A stretch of DNA of 50,433 nt from an uncultured Lachnospiraceae bacterium (GCA_945609985.1 CALYZQ010000005.1:1-50433); one strand, 5' to 3'. Numbered from the stretch's first letter, positions 35,162 to 43,544 are shown. Numbers and translations are program-made. The notes: a model not told the origin generated them from the letters alone.

Positions 35162-36451
35162 ATGAGAATTATAGAATTATCAAACGAAACCAAGCAGAGC
35201 ATATTAGATGATTTATTAAAGAGAAGCCCTAATAATTATTCTCAATATGAAGAGACAGTAAATGACATTATCGAGGCTGTTAAGACAAAGAAGGATGAGG
35301 CAGTATTTGAATACACCCTGAAATTTGATAAATTTGCCCTTTCCGCTGAGAATATCCAGGTTACCCATGAGGAGATTGAAGAGGCTTATACCAAGCTTGA
35401 TGATGACTTAATAGAAGTTATTAAGGAGTCCGCAGAGAATATCCGCGCCTTCCATGCAAAGCAGCTTAGAAACAGCTGGTTTGATGCAAAAGAAGACGGT
35501 ACCATCTTAGGTATGAAGATTACTCCTATCGAGAAGGTAGGCGTTTATGTACCCGGCGGTAAGGCAGCATATCCTTCCAGCGTACTCATGAACGTAGTTC
35601 CCGCAAAAGTAGCCGGCGTGGATAAAGTTGTTATGACCACACCGCCCGGAGCTGACGGGAAGGTAAATCCCGGCACTTTGGTTGCTGCTGATATTGCAGG
35701 CGTTGATACCATTTATAAAGTGGGTGGCGCACAGGCGATTGCAGCCCTTGCATTCGGTACCCAGTCAATTCCTAAGGTAGACAAAATTACAGGACCCGGT
35801 AACATTTTCGTTGCTCTTGCTAAAAAAGCTGTTTATGGCTATGTAAGCATTGATTCTATTGCCGGTCCCAGTGAAATTCTGGTTCTTGCAGATGAGACTG
35901 CAAATCCCCGATATGTAGCTGCTGATTTATTGTCCCAGGCAGAGCACGATGAGCTTGCAAGCGCTATATTGATTACTACATCCAAGGAGCTTGCTGAAAA
36001 GGTTTCTATTGAGGTAGACAAATTTACCGCAGAACTTTCCAGAAAGGAAATCATTCAGAAATCCTTAGATAATTACGGATACATCCTGCTTGCTGAAAAT
36101 ATGGAGGATGCAATTGATGCGGCAAATGAGATTGCATCAGAGCACTTAGAGATTCTCACAAAGAATCCCTTTGACACCATGACAAAGATTCGAAATGCAG
36201 GTGCTATTTTCCTTGGAGAATACGCTTCAGAGCCGCTTGGAGACTATTTTGCAGGACCCAATCATATATTACCTACAAACGGTACAGCAAGATTTTTCTC
36301 CCCTGTAAATGTGGATGATTTCATCAAGAAATCCAGCATTATTTCTTACTCAAAGGAAGCACTTGAAAAGGTACATGAAAGAATTGAATTGTTTGCAGAA
36401 AGCGAAGGCTTGACTGCTCATGCAAATAGTATTAAAGTAAGATTTGAATAA
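35162..36451 (+). CDS. hisD: Histidinol dehydrogenase
   Basis: HisD oxidises histidinol to histidine in two NAD-dependent steps, using zinc. The 429-residue length is usual. Family features are VGVYVPGGKAAYPSSVLMN near 120-140, KITGPGNIFVALAK, SIAGPSEILVLAD with the NAD and metal-binding region, LSQAEHDE with its conserved residues, and NHILPTNGTARF near the C-terminus. It is separated from hisG by 52 bases with no clear promoter and is part of the same operon. AGGAG precedes the ATG. Confidence 0.96.
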   Translation: MRIIELSNETKQSILDDLLKRSPNNYSQYEETVNDIIEAVKTKKDEAVFEYTLKFDKFALSAENIQVTHEEIEEAYTKLDDDLIEVIKESAENIRAFHAKQLRNSWFDAKEDGTILGMKITPIEKVGVYVPGGKAAYPSSVLMNVVPAKVAGVDKVVMTTPPGADGKVNPGTLVAADIAGVDTIYKVGGAQAIAALAFGTQSIPKVDKITGPGNIFVALAKKAVYGYVSIDSIAGPSEILVLADETANPRYVAADLLSQAEHDELASAILITTSKELAEKVSIEVDKFTAELSRKEIIQKSLDNYGYILLAENMEDAIDAANEIASEHLEILTKNPFDTMTKIRNAGAIFLGEYASEPLGDYFAGPNHILPTNGTARFFSPVNVDDFIKKSSIISYSKEALEKVHERIELFAESEGLTAHANSIKVRFE

Positions 36452-36469
36452 ACGTAATCGGAGGTTACC

Positions 36470-37057
36470 ATGGATAGAATTGTAACTGTGAATCGTAAAA
36501 CAAAAGAGACGGATATTTCCATCACTTTAAATCTGGACGGCACCGGCAAAGCGGATATAGATACAGGCATCGGCTTTTTTGACCATATGCTGGAGGGCTT
36601 TGCAAGACACGGCTTTTTTGACTTAACCTGCAAGGTAAAAGGTGATTTACACGTGGATGGACATCACACGGTGGAAGATACCGGTATTGTGCTTGGTCAG
36701 GCTATCAGTCAGGCTGTAGGCGATAAGAAGGGTATTTGCAGATACGGTTCCTTTACGCTTCCCATGGATGATGCATTGGCACTTTGTGCGGTGGATTTGT
36801 GCGGAAGACCTTTCCTTAATTTTGGTTATGAACCCACTGTGGAAAGAGTAGGAGAACTGGAAACAGAGCTGATCAAGGAATTTTTCTATGCAATTTCCTA
36901 CAGTGCCGCTATGAATCTGCACATTAAGATACTGGATGGTTATAACAATCATCACATCATAGAGGCAATGTTTAAGGCCTTTGCAAAGGCTCTTGACCTA
37001 GCAACCTGTTATGATAAAAGAATTACAGATGTATTAAGTACAAAAGGAGCTTTATAA
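36470..37057 (+). CDS. hisB: Imidazoleglycerol-phosphate dehydratase
   Basis: HisB removes water from imidazole glycerol phosphate. The 195-residue monofunctional form is seen (no fused phosphatase). Motifs include TGIGFFDHMLEGFARH, HVDGHHTVEDTGIVLGQA with metal-binding His and Glu, and the later NNHHIIEAMFKAFAKAL. The stop codon is followed after one base by the hisIE start, so the pair is tightly coupled. The operon has no hisC, hisH, hisA or complete hisF nearby. Confidence 0.96.
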   Translation: MDRIVTVNRKTKETDISITLNLDGTGKADIDTGIGFFDHMLEGFARHGFFDLTCKVKGDLHVDGHHTVEDTGIVLGQAISQAVGDKKGICRYGSFTLPMDDALALCAVDLCGRPFLNFGYEPTVERVGELETELIKEFFYAISYSAAMNLHIKILDGYNNHHIIEAMFKAFAKALDLATCYDKRITDVLSTKGAL

Positions 37058-37058
37058 T

Positions 37059-38345
37059 ATGTTTACCAAGAAATTTGTTCCCTGCATTTATTTATATGAG
37101 GAGCACGCTGTAAAAGGCTTAAATGATATGACTGTTGTGGAGACAGACCCGATACGTTTGGCACGTCTTTACAGTGAAAATAACGCTGACGAGCTGATTG
37201 TATTCGATATGTCCTATGATGATGCTTCCCATGATAAAGCTTTAGATATCATGAAAGAAATCTGCAGTGTTGTGGAGATGGATGTTATCGGCGCAGGAAA
37301 TGTAAAGCGTATGGAGGACATTAAGAAAATACTTTATACCGGTTGTAAGAAGGCAGTCCTTGACTATGAGAAGGAGAGTAATATTGCCATTACCGAAGAA
37401 GTGTCCTTAAAGTTCGGCAAGGATAAGATTTTAATTTCCTACAATGACCCTGAAGTTTTAAAAGCCAATAAAGAGCTGATTGATAAATATGTTTCTGCTA
37501 TGATTTTAATGAATCCTCATCAGATTCGTGAGACCATGGAGGTTGTTTCGTTACCATTCTTCGTGCAGATTAATCAGATTGCGTTAAATAAGCTGCTTGA
37601 GATTTTTGCATATGAAAATGTCTGCGGTGTAACAGGAAATACCATCAATGAAAATATCAAGGAAATTTTGAACCTTAAGGAGCTTTGCAAGGAGAACAAC
37701 ATCCCCGTAGAAACTCTTAAGGCTGCCTATAAATGGTCTGATTTTAAAGTGAATAACGATGGCATGGTACCTGTCGTAGTACAGGATTACCGCACCTTAG
37801 AGGTTCTTATGGTGGCTTACATGAATGAGGAAGCATATGAAAACACCTTAAAGACCGGCAAAATGACCTATTACAGCAGAAGCCGCAATGAACTTTGGTT
37901 AAAGGGTGATACCAGCGGACATTTCCAGTATGTAAAGAGCTTGTCTGCTGATTGTGATATGGATACCATTTTGGCAAAGGTTTCTCAGGTGGGTGCTGCC
38001 TGCCATACCGGTGCAAAGAGCTGTTTCTTCAACGAAATTACAAAGAAGGATTATGAGGAAGTAGACAATCCCCTTATGGTATTTGAAGAAGTGTTTAATG
38101 TGATTAAGGATCGTAAAATCCACCCTAAGGAAGGTTCTTATACCAATTATCTGTTTGACAAGGGAATTGATAAGATTTTGAAGAAGCTGGGAGAGGAAGC
38201 TACAGAAATCGTTATTGCTGCCAAGAACCCCAACACCAACGAGGTGAAATATGAGATCAGTGATTTCCTGTATCATATGATGGTGCTGATGGCTGAGAAG
38301 GATGTTACCTGGGAGGAAATTACTACGGAGCTTGCGAACCGCTAA
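37059..38345 (+). CDS. hisIE: HisI-HisE bifunctional enzyme with an N-terminal HisF-like domain
   Basis: The 428-residue protein has three parts. Residues 1 to about 225 follow the HisF (cyclase) TIM barrel (FVPCIYL, VKGLN, DELIVFD, GAGNVKRMED, GVTGNTINEN), but the catalytic Asp11 position is Tyr11 and the second catalytic Asp falls on Asn129 or the adjacent Asp130. It is likely a non-catalytic remnant. Residues about 230-325 are HisI (SADCDMDTILAKVSQVGAACHTG), which opens the ring of PR-AMP. Residues about 335-428 are HisE (LGEEATEIVIAAKN), which removes pyrophosphate from PR-ATP. The HisI and HisE motifs look intact. HisIE normally lacks this long N-terminal part. Confidence 0.9.
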   Translation: MFTKKFVPCIYLYEEHAVKGLNDMTVVETDPIRLARLYSENNADELIVFDMSYDDASHDKALDIMKEICSVVEMDVIGAGNVKRMEDIKKILYTGCKKAVLDYEKESNIAITEEVSLKFGKDKILISYNDPEVLKANKELIDKYVSAMILMNPHQIRETMEVVSLPFFVQINQIALNKLLEIFAYENVCGVTGNTINENIKEILNLKELCKENNIPVETLKAAYKWSDFKVNNDGMVPVVVQDYRTLEVLMVAYMNEEAYENTLKTGKMTYYSRSRNELWLKGDTSGHFQYVKSLSADCDMDTILAKVSQVGAACHTGAKSCFFNEITKKDYEEVDNPLMVFEEVFNVIKDRKIHPKEGSYTNYLFDKGIDKILKKLGEEATEIVIAAKNPNTNEVKYEISDFLYHMMVLMAEKDVTWEEITTELANR

Positions 38346-38370
38346 GAATTACATATTATATTATAAACAA

Positions 38371-38406
38371 GCCCGAGGAAAATGAGTTTACTCACTTATC
38401 TCGGGC
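38371..38406. terminator. Bidirectional terminator between hisIE and the minus-strand genes
   Basis: GCCCGAG (38371-38377) pairs with CTCGGGC (38400-38406), with an inner stem formed by TGAGT (38383-38387) and ACTCA (38390-38394). It covers the stop region of the convergent gene and is followed on the + strand by AATTCTTTTATTT. Confidence 0.75.
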
Positions 38407-38714
38407 AATTCTTTTATTTCTACATTTTCTGACAGAACAGTAAAGATTTCTTCTGTCTCCATTCCGGCAAAAGTATTCCCTGATTTATCCAAGGCAATGA
38501 TTAATAAAAACAATAGTGCAGCTACAAACAGTCGAAGGGTAAAAGTACTGCCTGAAGCCGATTCATATATATCACGTGCACGATAGTCGCCTTGATAACC
38601 TATGTCCCGACCATATAAAATCCGTTCCCTGTTGTTCATATCAAACTTATCTTTGTGATACTGCGCACGAATCTGTTGCACTAATTCTAATTTCTGTTCT
38701 GTGGATATTTCCAT
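38388..38714 (-). CDS. Hypothetical small membrane protein, 108 residues
   Basis: No family is recognised. An N-terminal charged helix-rich part (residues 1-55) contains many Lys, Glu, Arg and Asp. One membrane helix lies at about 58-78 (TLRLFVAALLFLLIIALD), and a short acidic tail follows. GGCGGAG stands just before the ATG. It follows the LuxR-type regulator by 53 bases on the same strand and ends in a terminator, so it could belong to that operon. No enzymatic motif is seen. Confidence 0.75.
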   Translation of the reverse strand: MEISTEQKLELVQQIRAQYHKDKFDMNNRERILYGRDIGYQGDYRARDIYESASGSTFTLRLFVAALLFLLIIALDKSGNTFAGMETEEIFTVLSENVEIKELPEISE

Positions 38715-38767
38715 AAAAACTCCGCCAGGGTTTTATATATAATATTTCCTTATTCTTACAAATAGAA

Positions 38768-40336
38768 CTATTTTCCCTGTTTATCCTGCTGTTGTTTTAA
38801 GGCAGCAAAACGCAACAATTGCTTCCTGGAAGAAATACCCAACTTGCTGTAAATATTCTTAGTGTGATACTTCATGGTATTAATTTTAATTCCGATAATC
38901 TCAGCAATTTCAGTCTGATTTTTTCCCTCCTGATATAATTGATAAATTCGTTCCTCTGTAGGAGTAAGAGTATCCAGATTACTTACAAAGTGCTCATAAT
39001 CTTCAGGAATGATTTCTTTTTTATATTCATCCGTAATATGGATAAGCTCACTTTGAGTAAGAGAGTATTTAGCGAGTGCTTTTTCATATGCATCTTTGGC
39101 ACGTCTTGCTTCCTCCTCAGCAGCCTCCTTTGCAAGCTCTAAGGCTTTTAGTTGTTCCTCTTTGGATTTCATCTGTTCCATTTTGTGTAAAATGGGAGAC
39201 AGGTATTTTCTAAACATAAATAAACAACAGACAAAGGAAAATAATGCGACAAAAAGGAAGATACCGGCTGTAGTTAATTTGCCCTTATTAATAAATTTTT
39301 GATATTGTGGCTCTGTGAGCATCAATGCAACCGAAAAAGTATCATTGCCTAATTGTACCTCTTTGGTTTTTCCTACACATTTTTCGGAATCAAAGTCAAA
39401 CACAGTGTATGACTTCTTATCTATTACATTTAAAGAAGCTGAATTTAAACTATTATATCTGTTTGAGTTAAACTGGCCGGAATATATTCCCTGTTCTTCG
39501 TCCAGCAAAGCACAGATAATAGGACCTAATTTATCATTATTTGATTTTTGTGCAAGCTGAAAATATAAATCATTTACTTCAAAACCACAGACTCCTATGA
39601 TATTTTTCTTGTAGTCATAAATAGGTACATAAACATAACGTGCACGCTCCCAGGTGTCGGGAATTTCAACCGCATTGCTTAAAATATAATGTGTATCAGA
39701 TGTAAATAATGAGTCACATTTTTCGAAGAAATCTGTTTTCATCTCATTTTGCCATCCGCTATGGAAATTGATGTCATTGTTTTTGCCTGTGATAAATGAG
39801 CCCCTATATAAAGAGAATTCATTATTTACAGTACTTTCTGAATATAAATTGATATATTTCAAATAAATACCATTATAAAAGGCAGTATCTAAATTACTGT
39901 TTACTGTAGTATTAAGTATATAAAAGGCACCGCTTGATGGAGCCAGCTGCATATTGAGATAAACAGTATCATAAAGCTTGTTTTGGAGGTCTGTGATAGC
40001 CTCATTATCATTTTCTAAGTCTTCAAATGACAAATTATTTTCAGAAAGGAAATCCTGTATTCCATCTTCCAACTGTTTTGAGTAGGAGATTGCATATGCC
40101 GCTATTTTATTATAGTCATGTTCAAGATTATCAGAATAGGTCTGAAGCTGAGTCTCTAACATATCCATAACCTGTATATTACCGATATTCAAAACTCCAA
40201 ATATATTTAACAATAAAAGAATGAGTGATAGGATTATGGCAATTCCGGATATTATAAATAAAACAAAACGATGTCCTACATTAGAGCCTTCTAACCGAAT
40301 CTCATTAATTAATTTTTTGAATTTAACTGTGTTCAT
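38768..40336 (-). CDS. Membrane-tethered regulator: sensor domain, coiled coil, LuxR-type HTH
   Basis: The 522-residue protein reads as a one-piece sensor and transcription factor. A short cytoplasmic start is followed by a membrane helix at about 23-48, then an outside domain of about 300 residues that resembles a Cache fold (VYVPIYDYKKNIIGVCGFEVND). A second membrane helix lies near 350-375, then a charged coiled coil. The C-terminal 65 residues form a LuxR/GerE helix-turn-helix (LTPTEERIYQLYQEGKNQTEIAEI, then TMKYHTKNIYSKLGI). There is no kinase or receiver domain. The lipoprotein gene ends nine bases upstream, so the two are co-expressed and might act together. Target genes are not known. 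Confidence 0.82.
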   Translation of the reverse strand: MNTVKFKKLINEIRLEGSNVGHRFVLFIISGIAIILSLILLLLNIFGVLNIGNIQVMDMLETQLQTYSDNLEHDYNKIAAYAISYSKQLEDGIQDFLSENNLSFEDLENDNEAITDLQNKLYDTVYLNMQLAPSSGAFYILNTTVNSNLDTAFYNGIYLKYINLYSESTVNNEFSLYRGSFITGKNNDINFHSGWQNEMKTDFFEKCDSLFTSDTHYILSNAVEIPDTWERARYVYVPIYDYKKNIIGVCGFEVNDLYFQLAQKSNNDKLGPIICALLDEEQGIYSGQFNSNRYNSLNSASLNVIDKKSYTVFDFDSEKCVGKTKEVQLGNDTFSVALMLTEPQYQKFINKGKLTTAGIFLFVALFSFVCCLFMFRKYLSPILHKMEQMKSKEEQLKALELAKEAAEEEARRAKDAYEKALAKYSLTQSELIHITDEYKKEIIPEDYEHFVSNLDTLTPTEERIYQLYQEGKNQTEIAEIIGIKINTMKYHTKNIYSKLGISSRKQLLRFAALKQQQDKQGK

Positions 40337-40345
40337 AACGGCTCC

Positions 40346-41707
40346 TTATTCGGTTACAAGGCTTAACAGCTCATTATAGGATGATTCGGCAAGCTCGTTT
40401 AAAACAACAGAAGGAGTTTCACCGGCATCAATACGTCTCAAGTACTGGTTATGTGCAGATTTTAAAACAGCTTTTACATTGTTTTCAAATGATAACTGAG
40501 TATTAGAGGCACCGTCATATAGGGGAAGGGCATAAAAAGTGTAATCCTGAATCATTGTATTAGCTGCCTGATAGAGACTGTGATAATCCTTATTTTCCAC
40601 AATGTTGATATCGTTAAACAAGCTGTCAAAGGCTTCATCTGTAACAGGTAAATAACCTGCATTTGTCACAAAATCCAGATTGTGTTGCTCCTGTGTAATC
40701 CATTTTGCAAAGAGGTACGCAGCATTGTTTTTGCGTTCATCTTCACTTTTGACTGCAAACAGGCCACCGCCACGATAAACTGCGCCGGCAGTATTTTCTA
40801 CAAAAGTGGGATAGGGCATTGTTAGCGTAGTTATTTCTTCTGTTGAATTATCTGCATATATAACCTGATTGGGCTGATATAATACATCGGCAGTAGACCC
40901 AATATTAGAAATAATTTCAACCGTCTTCCAACGTGATGCAGCATAGCCGTCATCCAGGAAAATGCCGCCATAAATAGCTGTTTTTGCAAGTGGCATCCAA
41001 ATCTTTTTGAAGCCTTCATTATTAAGCTGAAGCTTACCGTCTTCTATAAATTCACTTCCATAAGCTTTCATTCCGATATAGGCATAATTATAATAATCAT
41101 TAATCTGCATAAAGCATTGGCCGTCGGACCAATCATAGTATCTGTTAACTGTTTCAAAAAGACTATTAAAGGTTTTCAGGCTATCAATCGAGACACCTGT
41201 TTCTTCACTGAATCTGTCAAATAAGGTCTTATTTAGGAAAAAAGCTTCTGATGATTTTGCAATGGGAAGCATAAGGAGCTTTTCATCATAATAACCTTCA
41301 GAAAGGAATTCTTCATTAAATTTTGCAAGCTCTTCCTCCGTAAAATACTGATTCCAACAAAGGAGATTGTCATATCCTACAATTTCAGCCACACGGGGAT
41401 AGGCAGTAAATAAATCCGGCATATCCTCAGCTCCAGGCTCTCCGTTTGCAGATGCATATAATGCTTTGTCAATGGCAGATGAGCTTGTTACGGAGACAAC
41501 ATTAATGGTAATGCCATTTTCTTTACCAACCGTATTATTGAATTCATCAATAACATTATTTAACGGAGAAACAGTCTGACTGCCATAAACATGCCACATG
41601 TTTAGAGTGACAGGGTTCTCAGCATTGGGCATGCTCTTTTGTGCGCAACCGGAACAAAAAAGCAGAAGAATAGTAGTTAATAAGATGTTTAAAATAGTAC
41701 GTTTCAT
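40346..41707 (-). CDS. Extracellular solute-binding lipoprotein without a permease
   Basis: A 453-residue ABC-type substrate-binding protein (family 1, sugar type). The N-terminus is MKRTILNILL then a hydrophobic stretch ending in a lipobox-like LFCSGC with Cys21 as lipidated residue; Cys at the -3 position is unusual. The first strand (VTLNMWHVYGSQTVSPLNNVIDEFNN) is typical of sugar-binding proteins. A later YRGGGLFAVKSEDERKNNAAYLFAKW segment is also family-like. No permease or ATPase gene follows; instead a membrane LuxR regulator does, which suggests a sensing rather than transport role. The ligand is unknown. Confidence 0.85.
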   Translation of the reverse strand: MKRTILNILLTTILLLFCSGCAQKSMPNAENPVTLNMWHVYGSQTVSPLNNVIDEFNNTVGKENGITINVVSVTSSSAIDKALYASANGEPGAEDMPDLFTAYPRVAEIVGYDNLLCWNQYFTEEELAKFNEEFLSEGYYDEKLLMLPIAKSSEAFFLNKTLFDRFSEETGVSIDSLKTFNSLFETVNRYYDWSDGQCFMQINDYYNYAYIGMKAYGSEFIEDGKLQLNNEGFKKIWMPLAKTAIYGGIFLDDGYAASRWKTVEIISNIGSTADVLYQPNQVIYADNSTEEITTLTMPYPTFVENTAGAVYRGGGLFAVKSEDERKNNAAYLFAKWITQEQHNLDFVTNAGYLPVTDEAFDSLFNDINIVENKDYHSLYQAANTMIQDYTFYALPLYDGASNTQLSFENNVKAVLKSAHNQYLRRIDAGETPSVVLNELAESSYNELLSLVTE

Positions 41708-42020
41708 ATTTTTATCCCTCTATTTTATTGATTTTCGACATTTTCCCACCCTTTTTAACCGTTTTGGGTGGGGTAAAATATATGAAAATCATTATAATAC
41801 ATTTTGGTAAGATAGTTAAGAAGGGTATATTTCTTGCTTTTGCAACAATTTATGGGGGTACCCTTATTTATAATCTCCGTTGCCGCGCCAACGAATACGG
41901 AGACCGCCCCCTAATTAATTATTATAACATAAAACTTTGTTTTCGTCTAACATTAGTGTGATTGTGATTGGCTGCGGTGCAGCAATAACGATAGTAATTA
42001 AAAGGAGGGAAAAATAATCT
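41708..42020. other. Divergent intergenic region with inverted repeats
   Basis: This 313-base gap separates the lipoprotein operon from the unknown three-gene cluster. It holds a - strand promoter (41791-41819), a CCCACCC/GGGTGGG dyad (41745-41751 and 41766-41772) in the lipoprotein leader, and a GC-rich palindromic island at 41854-41911. In that island GGGGG, CTCCGT and CGTTG can pair with CCCCC, ACGGAG and CAACG. A small hairpin GCTGC/GCAGC lies at 41971-41983, and an AAAGGAGG ribosome site precedes 42021. Two short frames in it (to 41961) look spurious. Confidence 0.6.
41791..41819 (-). promoter_or_regulatory. Promoter for the lipoprotein operon
   Basis: On the - strand TTAACT (41819-41814) and TATAAT (41796-41791) are 17 bases apart. 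The transcript would start near 41784 and carry a leader of about 75 bases containing the CCCACCC dyad. Confidence 0.65.
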
Positions 42021-42455
42021 ATGAGTTACATAGGAAAATGGGGCTTTCATTCAATCGGTACATTAGGTGAAGAAGCAATGGAGTTTTTAACTGCAGAAGA
42101 GTATTTAAATTCTCCTATGGAGTACATCGATGAGACTGATGAAGAGGAAGTTGCTCACGAAATGCAGGAGAGACAAAAGCAGATTGGTTCCCAAATTGTC
42201 GTTTGTGAGGATGGATATATGTATATGCTTTCTCCTTTACCGGAAAATGTTTCCAAGGAAGAAATTGATAAAGCTGTAAGCGCAGGTATCATTAAGCTTT
42301 ATGATGGAATGATTACCGATGAACCTATGAAATGGGAAGAACGTGACGGTGAATTCTTTTGTGAATTCAGCTTTGGAGAAGAAGGAATGTCCCGTTGCAG
42401 TGATGACGACGGAAATATTATGATAATGACTACAAAATATGTTAAAGAAAACTAA
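42021..42455 (+). CDS. Hypothetical acidic protein, 144 residues
   Basis: No family is recognised. It starts MSYIGKWGFHSIGTLGEEAMEF after a strong AAAGGAGG site. The protein is acidic, with no membrane segment or signal peptide, and ends in beta-strand-like stretches (FFCEFSFG, IMIMTTKYV). The opening GKW and the alternation of strands recall a small beta-barrel, lipocalin-like fold, but this is only an impression. It leads a three-gene unit with the two following genes, and the divergent region before it contains palindromic elements. Confidence 0.75.
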   Translation: MSYIGKWGFHSIGTLGEEAMEFLTAEEYLNSPMEYIDETDEEEVAHEMQERQKQIGSQIVVCEDGYMYMLSPLPENVSKEEIDKAVSAGIIKLYDGMITDEPMKWEERDGEFFCEFSFGEEGMSRCSDDDGNIMIMTTKYVKEN

Positions 42456-42472
42456 CTAAGGAGGAATATTAA

Positions 42473-43072
42473 ATGGGTTTATTTGATTCACTCAAGAAAT
42501 CTGCAGAATTTGCACTTAAGAAGGAGGCAGGAAATGCTATGCAGAATGCGGCATCGGCAATCGGAAAGGGCAGAAATCATTCCGAGACTTTTACGTTTAA
42601 TGCATTGCCCACAAGCTTACAGGAATTACAGCAAATGCCTGAAGCTTCCATGGATTCGGCATTCAAGACAACCGCATTAACAATTGCTGTTTTGTGTAAT
42701 TATGAAAAGAATCCTGATGCTACTCATGAAATGCTTGACTATTTGAAGGGACCCGCTGATGTAAGCGGTATGGAAAAGCAGTTCATCAGAGAAAGATTAA
42801 ACGGTAAATTCTACAAATCTTATTCCTTCTTTGAAGGTGCAACTCCTGAGAATGGTTATAAGCCTTCTATGCCCTATACCATAAAAGTCAGTGAGAATCC
42901 TTATTCCTTTGATGAAGATAATTGGGCAACCTTGTATGTTACAAGCGGCGGTGCAGACAATCCAAGACCAATTAAACTGCGCAAAAAGCCTTCAACCGGT
43001 CAGTGGTTCTTAAATGATATCCAGTGTCTTGCAAATATCAGAGTTCCTGTTGAAGAAGATCCTTGGGCATAA
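42473..43072 (+). CDS. Hypothetical protein, possibly DUF6935 type
   Basis: A 199-residue protein with an amphipathic start (MGLFDSLKKSAEFALKKEAG), a conserved-looking segment (LPTSLQELQQMPEASMDSAFKTTALTIAVLCNY), then FLKGP-like YLKGPADVSG, FIRERLNGKFYKSYSFFEGATPENGY and YTIKVSENPYSF. I associate this pattern with DUF6935, without certainty. It ends in EEDPWA. No function is known. It lies 17 bases after the previous gene with a GGAGG site, so it is part of the same operon. No membrane segment is seen. Confidence 0.7.
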   Translation: MGLFDSLKKSAEFALKKEAGNAMQNAASAIGKGRNHSETFTFNALPTSLQELQQMPEASMDSAFKTTALTIAVLCNYEKNPDATHEMLDYLKGPADVSGMEKQFIRERLNGKFYKSYSFFEGATPENGYKPSMPYTIKVSENPYSFDEDNWATLYVTSGGADNPRPIKLRKKPSTGQWFLNDIQCLANIRVPVEEDPWA

Positions 43073-43103
43073 ACTTAAATTAGCGAGATAGGGGAGTATT
43101 AAA

Positions 43104-43544
43104 ATGGGTACAACGAAAACTGAAATTTTTCAAAATGAATTTATGCGAGTAGTTGTACCCGATAAATGGCTTGCATTTTTAGGGATTGATTCAGAGGGCA
43201 ATACCAGCCCGAAGAAATTGCATATTTTTAAAGATGCATGCTCAGAAATGGATTTATTTACACATGCAGGGATAACTGTCTGTTACTATGAAGATGCCAA
43301 CTTGGGTTTCTTAATCAGGGAATTTTATGATGATATTATTGATATTACGCCTTTTGAATTAGGAAATTATAAATGGAAAGGCTTTCTTTGTAGAAGCTTT
43401 GGTTATCCGTATGTTATGTTAGAAACCTGTGATTGTTATGATAAATTCATAATCATGATTTTAACAGAAAATGGAGAACATCAGATTAAATATCAGGATG
43501 AAGATGTACAGGAAATATTAAAAAGTATAGCGGCAACAAAGTAG
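43104..43544 (+). CDS. Hypothetical protein, 146 residues, PsbP/Mog1-like pattern
   Basis: No clear family match. The start FQNEFMRVVVPDKWLAF, the middle PFELGNYKWKGF and the end VQEILKSIAATK follow the pattern seen in small PsbP/DcrB/Mog1-fold proteins (VP-x-W, W-x-G, then a final ILxS helix). This is inference. The protein has no signal peptide. It is the last of the three-gene unit and is followed by a strong terminator, which marks the end of the cluster. Confidence 0.68.
   Translation: MGTTKTEIFQNEFMRVVVPDKWLAFLGIDSEGNTSPKKLHIFKDACSEMDLFTHAGITVCYYEDANLGFLIREFYDDIIDITPFELGNYKWKGFLCRSFGYPYVMLETCDCYDKFIIMILTENGEHQIKYQDEDVQEILKSIAATK

Noticed and set aside
40346-41707. Reading the lipoprotein as part of a standard ABC sugar importer
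   Set aside because: No permease or ATPase gene is present on either side; the neighbours are a regulator and small proteins.
41598-41961. Two short + strand frames in the lipoprotein start and intergenic region
   Set aside because: They have no ribosome site or conserved pattern and cover the promoter and inverted repeats. Better read as regulatory sequence.
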